A stretch of 64,000 bases of DNA from Ischnura elegans (taxonomy: Eukaryota > Arthropoda > Insecta > Odonata > Coenagrionidae): assembly GCF_921293095.1 (NCBI RefSeq), contig NC_060254.1, positions 55,660,069 to 55,724,068 of the forward strand, read 5' to 3'. Below are positions 45,619 through 56,755 of the stretch, piece by piece. Within the stretch, counting starts at the first letter, position 1. Every line of letters begins with the position of its first letter. A model generated the notes under the pieces. It did not search any database and was not told the origin of the DNA. It was given only the letters and a program-made list of their open reading frames with translations. Both the position numbers and the translations under genes were made by a program.

Positions 45619-48600
45619 ATGACTAGCATATTTGGTCAGATTGTGATTGGGCCTCCAGGAAGTGGTAAAACAACATACTGCCATGAGATGAGCAAATTCC
45701 TGCAGCAAATAGGGAGGAAGGTGGCCATTGTAAATATTGGTGAGTGTCATTTTTTTTCTGGAAAATTTCCATGGAGGAAAAATCATTTGTCTTGATGAGG
45801 ATTTTGATGTTGGAAGTTTTGAATATTGAACCCTGTACCTTTGTATAACATATGTGTGCCTCTATTGGATGTTTATTCTGAAAATATTCACTAGTAATAT
45901 AATATTTTTAGTTTTTTTACAAATGTGCATATATTCTCTGGAAAAATGCACTCTTCTAGAGGAAAGAACTTCATATACATTAGAATTTTAGGTAAAAATT
46001 ATTCATTTAGGACTTGAAATATATTAAGTAATGCTTTGCACATTTCTTTTCTATCCAGCTATATCACAAAGTACAGCCATCCAAGGTTTTTGAAGTGTGA
46101 ATGTTCACTCCATGTTGACCAAGACTTACAAAGGGTGATCAGATGGCCACTCATTAGAAAGAGGACACAGAAGGCTGAAATGTAGGATATTATGTATTTG
46201 GGACACTTTATCAATTGACAAAATATTTATAATATATTAACCTGTTACTATGGTAAACTCGGGCATAAAAAAGGAGATAATAGATGCAGGAAGATGACCG
46301 AATGGAAGAGAATCACACAAAATAATTGTTTATCTTCTTATCTTATCAGTAATATTTATCTCTTAAGCAAATTTCTCGGCGGATATATTTTTTTCCAGAA
46401 ACTGTCTTATCCAGTTTTTAAGAATCCTCTTGTTGCTGTGAAATTGCTGCTTGTTGTTGAAATTGTTGATCTTCCATGCTGTGAAAGGTTGTCATTGAGT
46501 TCACATATTTAAAAGCAGCCCATGACATCAAAAATTCCTTCATTTCATCACTGAATCTGCTCTTTTCCAAAAGCCAGTTGATGTAGTTGAAACTCTAAGA
46601 TAAGTGAATATGCAGTAGCAACAATTTAATCCTCATTAATACAGCAAACTAACTTTTTTTGGTAATAGGGTAGTTTCCTTCATCAAAGAAAACAAAAGGC
46701 AATAATTGTGATTCGTTACCCGCCATTAGTGTATTCATAATATACAAATTATTTCGTTTTAGAAATGCCGGTTTAAACGAATGGCAATGGTCCATTTTTA
46801 TCCTCATTTGAAAAGGACCAGATTGGCGCCCATGCGATGCCACTCCACGTGACGTCTCAGGGACCTAGTTTCTATAGGAGAAGATAGGAGTTATACATCG
46901 TCTGAGGTTACCAATGCATGCATGAGGCGCAGAGCTCAGGGAAACATGTCTTAATAATCACTTATTAAAACTGGCTAAGGTCGGAAAGTTTTCCTCGTTT
47001 GATAAGGTATTAATAATCCTTATTTAAGCCAAGCGCTACTAGCCAGCAGGGTACTCAGCTACCCGCTAGCAGCCTGCGACGTATCAGCGCTAAGCCTCGC
47101 CTCACGGTCACCTCACCGGGCGGGAGGGGGAACCAGAAATACGACGTACGGAGAGATTTCCCGGCATTCATACTTATGCGTCGCGTTTTCGCGCGCTTGA
47201 AATTTTTCACTTTTCATTTAATCGGGAAAAATAGATATTGTCATTTAAAAATCTAAAAGCGTGAAATACGTACTCCAGGAGTAATAATCTTTCGATTAGA
47301 CATTAAAAAAATAATTGGAAACCACCCTATTAACAGTAACCATGCCTTTTGTTCATATGCTCAGTTCTTAGTGATCAGAGGAATTAGATTCTGGTCAGGG
47401 AAACACTTCAGACACGTTGTGTAGAAGTGAAAATGGTAGTTGAAAGTGCAGAGCATTTGAGTGGCAAGGGGGGCATTTTGTTTTGCTTACGTTTGGAAAA
47501 CGATGAACCCTGTTTAGGCACATTCCTTCTTTTTATTCTCAATGGGAAGTGCAAAGGTTGATGCATTTTCGTCATTAGTTGATGGTTGGTACAAAATATT
47601 ATGTATATAATCAACTAAAGGAAATATTTTCAGCATTACAAAGTCAAGTGTTGATATTGTGACCGCTTCTATTATATTCTAAGTTATCTGTGGTTCATGA
47701 TTATTTAGGCCTCACCTTACATCCATAAGCATATGGATAATGGAGAGTTGAACGTTTAAGTTATTCCTCATTGTATGACATGTTTATTTTTGTCTGACGG
47801 AAGCATTGTAATTACTTACAGATCCTGCTAACGAAGGGATGTCATATGAGCCTTCGATTGATGTATCCACGTTGGTAACCCTAGAAGATGTAATGGATAC
47901 TTACCATCTCGGGCCCAATGGAGGTCTCATGTACTGTATGGAATTTTTGGAGAAGAATATTGATTGGCTGTTTGAGCAGATTGGTCGCTTCAAAGGACAC
48001 TACTTCATTTTCGACTGTCCTGGACAAGTGAGTCTCATTTTCATGCATGCATGCTGGTGCTGTACTTAAGTCTTGATGTTACAACTTTAGCATTTACTGC
48101 TGCCGTGTACAAATTTTGTGCACTGGAGTTGGGTATTATTGACTTTGTAAAGAAAACGGAACCTGATCATGTATTTAAATCAAAATTTTCCTTACCTTTT
48201 GCATTGTTGTGGACTACATTTTAATTATTAAAATGCTTTCCAATGATTAATGTAAGTGTTAGATAAAAGTACCTGATTTTGAGGTTGTGTGGACATATCT
48301 CTGAATTGTTGTCACCCAAAAGTCATTCCATAGCAATCAAAGTTGATCAAAGTATTTGTTTGTTAAATCTATGTACATACTCTAAAGCCCATTTAAACCA
48401 CTCTCACTCAATCACTCATTCAAATTTTTGGGGTGAACAAAACAAGATTAGGCATAAAGTCATAGAATTGACCCCCTCTAAAATCGTCAGAAACCCTGGG
48501 AAAAATTGTCGAACTCTTTAAATTTTCCATTTATTACAGTGTTGCGAACTGCCTCTATGCCTTTTTGCGGGCATTTGAGGGTCATAAAATTGATATTTCA

Positions 48601-50800
48601 AAAATGTCTTTTATCTATTCTAGACCATTTGCTACATCAAAACCAATGTCAGTGCAATCAGAGACTTTTAATTTTGGCCAAATCATGTAATTTTATTATT
48701 TTTTTAAGTATTATTTCAACTATAGAGGGAGATACAGCATTGCATCATAGATCGAGTGATCAGACAATGCCTTTTCCGGGGGTTCCAGGAAGGGCGCTGC
48801 CCTCCTGGAACCCCCAGGGGCTCTGCCCTCCTGGAACGATAGATAGGAATAAACGATAGCAGCAAACATATAAATGCTATCAATAGATGTTATCAATTTT
48901 TGTTCTATGCAAATTCAGCTGGATTGGGATATCACAGTTTCATTCTTGGAATTCTGCATGCCCACAATGTTATTTACATGTTAACCTCTACGCTGGTTAT
49001 AGTGACCAGCAATGAGATTTTGAACCATGCTGGTTATGTAGTGATTAAATCTCGGTGAATATCTGACATCACAGTTGAGTCGGAATTCTTGTTTAGGCAT
49101 GGACCGTAACCTATTTGGCATCAGGCATCTTGCTCAAGCAAATTTTTTTGTTTTCATTCATTGTGGGGAGAGGGATTCATTGTTACTTAACCTTTTTTCT
49201 TTTCATTTTTCCTCTTTTATATTTTTCAAATAAAATCAGAGAATGAACCAAAATAAAATTATATTTTATTGCAAGACATTTATAAATGAAATAAGGTAAA
49301 ATAATTTAAGTTAAGGTAATTTTGCATCAAAATCATTTCTAAGTCATAATAAATACTAAGATTAAATGACCAAATAAATTTTTCCCTGTAGAAATTAGAG
49401 AAAACAATATGTATTAATGGCACAACACCTACAGTTTCACATGCAATGCATTGAGTTGAGATTACCCAAATAATTCTGTGGCTTGGGTTCTCACCCGATC
49501 AGCTTATCTCGTCAATACTTTTTTGTTGTGATGTTTAGCAGCAATTTGGTGGCAATAGTGGCTAATATCAGATGGCAGGTGTAATTATCTAATGTGTATC
49601 TAACTGGTACTTAATTTTGGCTGCTATAAATGACTTGTTTTGAAATGAATGGATTAAGTCTGTGTTTTGCTGGAAAATGTACAAAAATGGGTACTTTCTT
49701 AGATATCACTACTACAAAAAGTACTGAAACGCATTACTTCTATTAAAGTTAATGTAAAAAACTCAAAATTTGCTCCTATCTCCATCATTTGGGTGTCCTG
49801 GTTGGAGTTTCTGATGGTTGACAGTTTTGTCAGTGATCTCACTAGCATCTTCAGGTTGTAGGTTCAAATTTGACCTGATTTGGATCATAGAATCACTGGT
49901 AAAACTTTCATTAGCCAAAACTTACTATGCCGAGGATACCCAAGCAATAGACAATATTCATTAATTATTCTGTGGAAAGGAGAAGTATTTAGAATTTTGG
50001 GCAAGTAGGTTACCTTTTCTCCATTCATTAATTAATAATCATGACTTGACTGTGGATAATTTCTGCACCAAAACTAGTGCTGTTCTGTATGTTTTTGTCT
50101 AATCTGTTTTTTTTTTAAATAATATCTTAGGCTTCTCTAAATTTTTCCTAATAGAATTGGTTTTCATTGCAGGTAGAGTTGTACACTCATCACAACTCTG
50201 TGAAAAACATAACTGAGAAGTTGGTCAAGTTTGGTTTGCATCTCTGTGCCATCAATGTCGTTGATTCTCATTACTGCAGTGATCCAGGTACTTCCTTTGA
50301 TCCTCCGTGAAACTCTTCTAACTTCTTTTCATTTGTTTAAAGATGGCCTTCATCAAACTCTTTCTTCTTCAGGAAAATTCGTATCAGCTCTCCTGATGTC
50401 TCTGACAACAATGCTGAACATGGGGTTACCACATGTCAATGTGTTGTCTAAAACAGACTTAACGGAGAGGTATGGGAAACTAATGTTTCACCCATCATAC
50501 TACACTGATGTCCTGGACTTGGAATATTTGTTGGATGCCCTAAATGATGATCCATTTGCAACGAAAAGGGGAACAAAACTGAACAAAGCAATGGTGGAGT
50601 TGATTGAGGGTTATAGTCTTGTGTCCTTCCTCCCATTGTGCGTCAATAATATTCAACTCTTGGGGAAGGTCAGGGCTGCCGTTGACACTGCCAATGGATA
50701 TATATTTGGCAGTGGTGAAGAACGCAGTGTCAGTGCTCTTCTGTCCAGTGCTGTTGGTGCGAACTTTGCGGGTGACAGGGACTTTGGTTTTGGAGAATGA
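45619..50800 (+). CDS. GPN2: GPN-loop GTPase 2
   Basis: GTPase of the GPN family needed for assembly and nuclear import of RNA polymerases. Exons 45619-45739, 47822-48027, 50173-50287 and 50373-50800 (TGA) give 289 residues; human GPN2 has 310. The P loop GPPGSGKT is at residues 11-18, followed by [16 protein letters not shown] is formed across the first splice, the GPN motif (LGPNGG) is at 70-75, FDCPGQ at 104-109 and the guanine-specificity LSKTDL at 172-177. [18 protein letters not shown] and [16 protein letters not shown] match human VDSHYCTD, DYSLVSFIPL and VDKANGYCFRAQEQRS. The C-terminus is shorter than the human one. AATAAA follows at 50992. Very secure. Confidence 0.96.
45740..47821 (+). 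other. GPN2 intron 1
   Basis: Holds the 668-bp inverted-repeat element at 46664-47331. Otherwise AT-rich with nothing recognised. Confidence 0.65.
46664..47331. mobile_element. Inverted-repeat DNA element with GGGTAGTTTCC ends
   Basis: Left AATAGGGTAGTTTCC and, from the right, AATAGGGTGGTTTCC. No coding frame. It contains a CG-rich middle (about 47030-47210) unlike the AT-rich surroundings. A truncated relative lies at 42008. The superfamily is not clear. Confidence 0.75.
48028..50172 (+). other. GPN2 intron 2
   Basis: Holds a G/C-rich inverted repeat at 48778-48838 and a SINE-like patch near 49800-49900 (GGTTGTAGGTTCAAATTTGA). The rest is AT-rich with no supported feature. Confidence 0.6.
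48778..48838. repeat. Inverted and repeated GGGGGTTCCAGGA motif
   Basis: GGGGGTTCCAGGA (48778-48790) pairs with TCCTGGAACCCCC (48803-48815) around GGCGCTGCCC. A third partial CTCCTGGAACG follows after CTCTGCC. It is very GC-rich in an AT-rich intron. Confidence 0.6.
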
Positions 50801-50991
50801 AGAGGGGATGACGCTCATTGGAAGTGTTTTTTTTATGTAAGCCAGCTTGTGCTTCAAATTTTTAAATTGAGTAATGTGCGGATTTTTCAGGTTGGAAAAC
50901 TATTGTGGAATGAATGAATTCAATCAAGATTGAACTTACTCGATTTGCTTATAGAATCATCCCCTCTGTCCAAATTTGCATGGGAGTGGAT

Positions 50992-50997
50992 AATAAA
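50992..50997 (+). terminator. GPN2 polyadenylation signal AATAAA
   Basis: Exact AATAAA about 190 bases after the GPN2 stop. Confidence 0.65.
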
Positions 50998-52799
50998 AAC
51001 CCAACATCACCAGATTGATTGGCAAATCATTTATTTTTGTCGACACATGCTAAGGCATAACAATTTTATGTACAAAAAATAACTCATTTAGGGATGTGAA
51101 GCACAACATGTTTTCGGATAAATTTTGCTTGTGATTTACACAAATCGTCAACATGGCACTTAGGCATTTCCTTTAATTTCACATTGGGTTGGAGGTATGT
51201 ACGTACATTTAGACATGGAAGTAAATTGAGTTGATGCTAGATTGAGTGTTTGCTTTTGCAATTAGCTTCAACTGCTTAACAATCCCCACAGATACCTGAA
51301 GAACTTATGTATCTCAACCTTGGTCTCAAAATTCTCTTCATGCCACTTGCTAACCCTGTGTTGGGGAAAAAGCTGCTTTAATGTTTGAAAGGAAACTGTT
51401 CAATTTAGTGAGAGCATGGAATATTTGTATTAGGTTTCTTAACAAAATAGTAAAAATACTAAATTTATGATTCACTAAGACCGAGCAGAAATCATTAAAA
51501 ATCAACATGTTAAATGATGATTTAAAGCAATTTCCGCACTGTCTTATCTTTCTTAAAATGGGCAGAAAGCAAGAGCATAATTGTTGAATTGTTCACTGCA
51601 AAATAAGATATGGACACTGATCCTGGTTTAATTTAATTCCTGTCGGGGAATTCCAGCAATTACATGAGTCTTGAACCTAGCTACCCTCTTTCAAGGTTAA
51701 CTCCTGTCTCAATGCAACAATTGTCTCCAGGTATTGAGAAGGCAGCTTGTCAGCTGGCACGTGTACTCATACTCTTTGTTCATACTTGTGTTGTTCAGTA
51801 TTTCTGCTTTAGAATATTTTGTTTTATATCAATTGATCTTTTGTGTTACTCCCCTGAAATCATCTTCAGAGTAAGTCCTTTGGATAACCCCAATGCTAGC
51901 TAAATAGTTAAAATATTTTTAATAGGTTTATTATTACTTGGAGCAAAACAGGGACCTTCAAAATCCAGTATTTCAATTAGTAGTGAATTTAGGTAATTGT
52001 GAACAGTGGAGTGAGATGAGTATGTATACTGATTCCTTAAAATTGAGAGGAATACCAAACCGTTTTCTTATTGTTTCAATTATATTTCTTGCTTCTCTAT
52101 AGCAATCCGTATTACTCTGCTTGAGTTTCCCTTACTGTGCCTTTGTCTGGCTAACTTATCTCTAACATTGTATGACATTTAAGAAGGTGACTTTGCCTTA
52201 AATGTCATGATTTCCTTATTCAAGCAGGATTTTAGAGAATTAGTCAAAACTATAAAATTCAATTACCTTCAATAATCACTAAACCAAAATACAATATAAA
52301 TACTAGAGCTTTATTTAGAAATTTGCAAAAAACATGAATGCTTTAGATGAAGATAACCTATGCTTGAGAACTCACAATTGTGTACACCGCAATATAGCTT
52401 TAGAAATAAATTCATCACCAAAACAGAATAAACAAAATCAACAATTTAAAACAATGTTGATGTGAGAAGATTTCCGGCTGACTTGAGAAAAACTCACAAC
52501 AAGCATGGTATTCGGATCTCTATAAATATCCCTTATAAAAGTCCATTTGGAGAACATTGGCCAAAAATTAAATTCCACTCCAAGCACGCACAAATGGAAG
52601 AATCCATGCTAAATGGATTCTGCACCACCCATCAACCAGTTTCCCCACACAGCACTTGCAAAACGAGGCAGTTTTTTCAACAGCATTTGCACCCTCGAAA
52701 GAGCATCGTGCAAAGCGGAGAATTTAATAGAGGTAGGACCAACAATTGAGTGTCTTGGGGCCACAGTGTAATCTTGTGTCTATGAACACCCCCTTTCAT
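50998..52799. other. GPN2-TAF12 convergent intergenic region and TAF12 3' UTR
   Basis: The two genes converge here. TTTATT at 52310-52315 is an AATAAA on the minus strand and could end TAF12 about 490 bases after its stop. The open frame at 52462-52749 on the plus strand is antisense to this UTR and has no similarity I recognise. Confidence 0.5.
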
Positions 52800-55324
52800 T
52801 CAGTACTTTTTCAGCGCCTTGCGAATAAGAGCTAGGCGTTGTTTGTGAGCTTCCGTAACCACTGCACGCTTATACGGTCGAAGCTCATCAGTTCCAAACC
52901 CTGGTATCCACATGTTCCAATTGCGTTCTGTAAGGAAAAATAAGGAAAACAAGAATTAACTAAGTGGTCTGACATAGCTTATGAATCAAGTCATTTCATT
53001 CACACTAAAACATGATTCCACACATATTAAGGTGAATAATTCTGCAGAGAGGTCTTCAAGCATGTTTATTTTGGACATGCTTCCATGTTAATCAGTTAAC
53101 CTATAGCAGTTTTACAAGCATTCTTCCTCGGGTCTTAAGCACTTGTTGATGTTGTCCAGTGTCTGACAAGTCTGACTTTTCAACTTTATAAGGAACAAAC
53201 TGCATCGACAAGTACTTCAATTATTCACGACATACTTGATGTATAGATAAAAATTTTTTCTGTTCCACTAGTTTCAAGCAACAGCATCATTTCCAAGAAC
53301 AGAAAATACATTTTCCTCTAATTTTCACAATGGATGGAAGAGAAAGAATAGTGGAGTAACATGAAGTCTTTTGAATCATGTTCAACATAAACTTGTTCCA
53401 CAAAACCTGTATCTTTTCACTCCTTTTTATAATGTTATGGTCCAATGATACAATAACTCATTATTTCATCCAGATAGTTTGTTGAAATTTGCACATATTT
53501 TGTGCCTGAAAAAAATTTTGGTGGTATATCTGCGATGAAGATGTTAATGAAAACAAGTAATTGTGTTCTCAGTATATGCTGCCATGTAAATTAGATTGGA
53601 ACCTGGTCTTGTTAAAATGTTTGTTTTTTTTTACTAAATAATGACAGTAATCACTGATTAATATAAATGTAATATAACTATTATCTATTTTAATACTTGT
53701 AGCTTGGAATTACATTTCGACCTCGTGAGGGAGGGACTAATCGATTGGGTACAAGTGGTAAGTGGCTCGGACTAAGCTCAATGGCAGATGGGTAGGGGGA
53801 AAAGTGCCCCTCATTATTTCTCGAAAGATTTAGAGGATAGCAATTTTGTAGCTGGCTCTCAAATGAAAGTGTTTATTTCGCCAACATAACAAGCAATGGT
53901 TAAATATAATTGATTAATGTTAAAAAGCCACTTGTTTACTATGCATACGAGATTAGATGGTTACTGAAGGGTATTGCAAGCTACCAAGATGCCATCAAAA
54001 GAAATGACCCCCCACAAAACAACCTCAATCCATATCGCAGTGAGCCTGGGCTTTAAAGATAAGACAGGGCTGGGTGAGCAGGCAGGAAGACAGGGTCAAA
54101 GTAACACATAAAATTTACCTACAGCCGAGATTGAAGATGGCGTTCACTTGCTTTCACGGGATTCATTAACTAAAACTCCACACAATAGTGTAGGTATTAC
54201 TCACCAAGATGGAGCTGGACATCTCTGACATCAACAGTCGTGGCACGTCGGTGCTTGGCAAGGAGGCAGGCGGCACCCACAGCTGACTCAACAAAGTCAT
54301 CAGCCAGCTGCAGAAGGACCTCCTCCACTTCCTCATCCAACTGCTCCGAGGGGTCAACCTCTCGAACCAGATCCTGAAGCCTTGATCGTGTCAGCATCTG
54401 CAACAGACACAAATTTAAATGCATCACACTTTCAATCATAGGTGGGAGTGAGTCAAAAATATACCCCAAAACCTATGAAATAGTTTTATTCACTGGGGCT
54501 ACTGATTTAACTGTTTTCACAAGGAGCATAATTTACGGATAATGCATTAGATTTTGTTTCCTTCACTTCTTAACTTTAAGAACCAGAGAACATTTCCCCA
54601 TTAATATGTATACCGTACATCATAAGGACTTTTAATCATACCGAAAACCTATAGATATTAATATACATAATCTAGATAATTAACATCTATATGTACTACT
54701 TCATACACGGGGAATTCCTACACGGTAAAGTACTGGATTATCTGCAGGATTTACAAAATTTTGACATGCAATTCTGTCATAGCCATCAGCAGCACTGACT
54801 GTGCTGTGAGTCACTTGTAACAAATTTAGGCAAATACAGCTTAAGATTAACTCAGCGTTCTTCAGGAGAGGATATCAGCATCAATTGATCAAAGATACAG
54901 TGAGAGTTCACATTAGAGGAATTTTAGCGGCACACAGCATCATAACAGTTAATAGTCAAAGGCTTTAATGCTATCAGTAGCTCCGAATATACCATTGAGC
55001 CCGGGGAAATTAGATATTCACATGTCGTAATACAAACTCTGCAAAGGCTGACAGAAAAAAATAATGGGAGTTCTTTAGATCGTGATAAAAATTAAATGGT
55101 GTATGGCAAACCTGCGTTTCATTCCCAGCATTAGAAGACGAAGACACGGCAGTCGACGCAGCGGGAGAGGACTGTGGTAACTTAACGTGAGGGACCTGCC
55201 CTCCACTTGATGTTCCCACATTGATGGGGTGGTGTAGGAGTAGGGGTGTAGACTGGCTCCCACCCCCAACTAAGGGAGAAACGTTGTGAGTCTGTCCAAG
55301 ATTTCCTGTCAAGTTGGATGTCAT
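52800..55324 (-). CDS. Taf12: TFIID subunit 12 (TAF12)
   Basis: Histone-fold subunit of TFIID and SAGA, pairing with TAF4 or ADA1 in the nucleus. Minus-strand exons 55324-55112, 54397-54205 and 52927-52800 (TGA) give 177 residues; human TAF12 has 161. Residues 1-71 are Gly-, Ser- and Pro-rich and not conserved. Exon 2 opens with MLTRSRLQDLVREVDPSEQL (residues 72-91), then EEVLLQLADDFVESAV and CLLAKHRRAT, the H2B-like histone fold. Exon 3 has RNWNMWIPGFG, LRPYKRA and TEAHKQRLALIRKALKKY. Phases 0 and 1 fit. An acceptor at 55343 shows an upstream 5' UTR intron; the exon there would begin with an out-of-frame ATG unless the AG near 55333 is used instead. Very secure. Confidence 0.95.
52928..54204 (-). 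other. TAF12 intron 2
   Basis: Donor GTGAGT at 54204 (minus), acceptor CTTACAG. AT-rich with nothing I can support. Confidence 0.6.
54398..55111 (-). other. TAF12 intron 1
   Basis: Donor GTTTGC after 55112, acceptor TGTTGCAG before 54397. No feature seen. Confidence 0.6.
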
Positions 55325-55343
55325 CTTGGGCTGGAAAGTACAT

Positions 55344-56755
55344 CTGAATATGAGATAAATGCACACAAAAGAGGCACTCAATAACTGGTCATCTAGGCAT
55401 GAGTGGAATTCTATGATGCAACCAATACTTTCAATTGATCATTATTTTTCGGGGACGCTCATTAAAATAAGATCATAACAAATTGAAAGCAAATTTATCT
55501 CGAATTTACAGCTAACCTGGCCTTACTCAACGGTTTTCAGGCTGAAAATTCACCCAATTATATGCCAGAGCCCTGAAAGCGTGCGTTGGCATAACGGAAA
55601 TGCCTCGACAGCGATATTTTGTGTTAGGTAACTTGACACAGGATTTAATTTTACCAATTACACCTATCCCGAAGTGTAAACGCGTCCAATTGATTGCGCA
55701 AAAAGAAAAATTGACTTCTAGGAAGTTTATTTTTAGTCATTCAGTCAGCTTTTTTGTTTAATATTATCATCAATGTATTCTGTAAGTAACTGATTTCCAA
55801 GGAAATTAAGGCAAAATGGTTGCTCGTTGCCTTTCTTACGTTGCATATTCACCAGTGGAATTCTGGTTCGTTGTTCAGTCAATGACGTTACCTTAAAAGT
55901 ATCCTTTATAAGCCCAATTTATGCACCCATAAGAAGGGATGTTCAAACATATTCAGAGCTCCCAGATTTAGTGCAGTTCCTTCCTCTTTGGCATTCAGAG
56001 ACCGACTGCGGCCACTGTTAACTTCCAAATTGTTTTGGACAAATGCTGGTTTCCCCACCGTCAACGTGAAGGCGCTGCAATCTATCGATTCAAGCGATGG
56101 TATCGAAATTCGAGTAATCGAGAGAGAACTATATTCACAGAGAATGAACACCAACTGTCAACCTACCGTATTTGTTTACATTGAGACTTCCAATAATTTG
56201 GGTATTAATGAAGTGAAATATTCTGAAATCTAACCTAGTTTAAAACTTTGTTTTACAGTGAAGATAATATGGTGCATCGATGGGATATGACGGTGTGGCT
56301 CATGTTGACCCATTATATTACTTCTTCGTTTTTAATTTACGCTGTCTTCTAACCAATTTATAAATTTAAGCTATTTTTTATCATATGAGAAGTATATCTT
56401 ACACTGGTCGTACATCATAATCGTAGTATTTCATTCTTAGGAGACGTGTGAAAGTTTTAGACCGGCTCTTCTTGTTCGGGTTTCCCGATTTTCATCTCGC
56501 GTAGAGGATATTGGAATTAATTTCTCAGCATAAAAACCTCTTCTTGTATTAACTCCTCTAATCCAACCTTAATCATCCATGTAACAACCCATTTCTGCTT
56601 TTCTGCTAGTGATGGTGTTAAGGGCCTGTGAAACTGCGGCGATATCAACAACGCCCCTAGATTTCGACTCGAGATTTTGGTAGGAATTTCGGGGTCTCGT
56701 TGGTCTGTGGAGAATTGTTCTTGTGTGCCAAAAGATCGATACCCAGGAATTAACT
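55344..56755. promoter_or_regulatory. Divergent TAF12-ZC4H2 promoter region
   Basis: The two genes point away from each other. A DRE-like TATCGATT lies at 56083-56090 and TATCGAAA at about 56101. Short open frames at 55827-56021 and 55988-56233 show no recognised similarity and do not begin with convincing start sites; I do not call genes. Confidence 0.4.

Noticed and set aside
52462-52749. 95-codon plus-strand open frame downstream of GPN2
   Set aside because: It is antisense to the TAF12 3' UTR, has no recognised domain, and lacks splice or promoter support.
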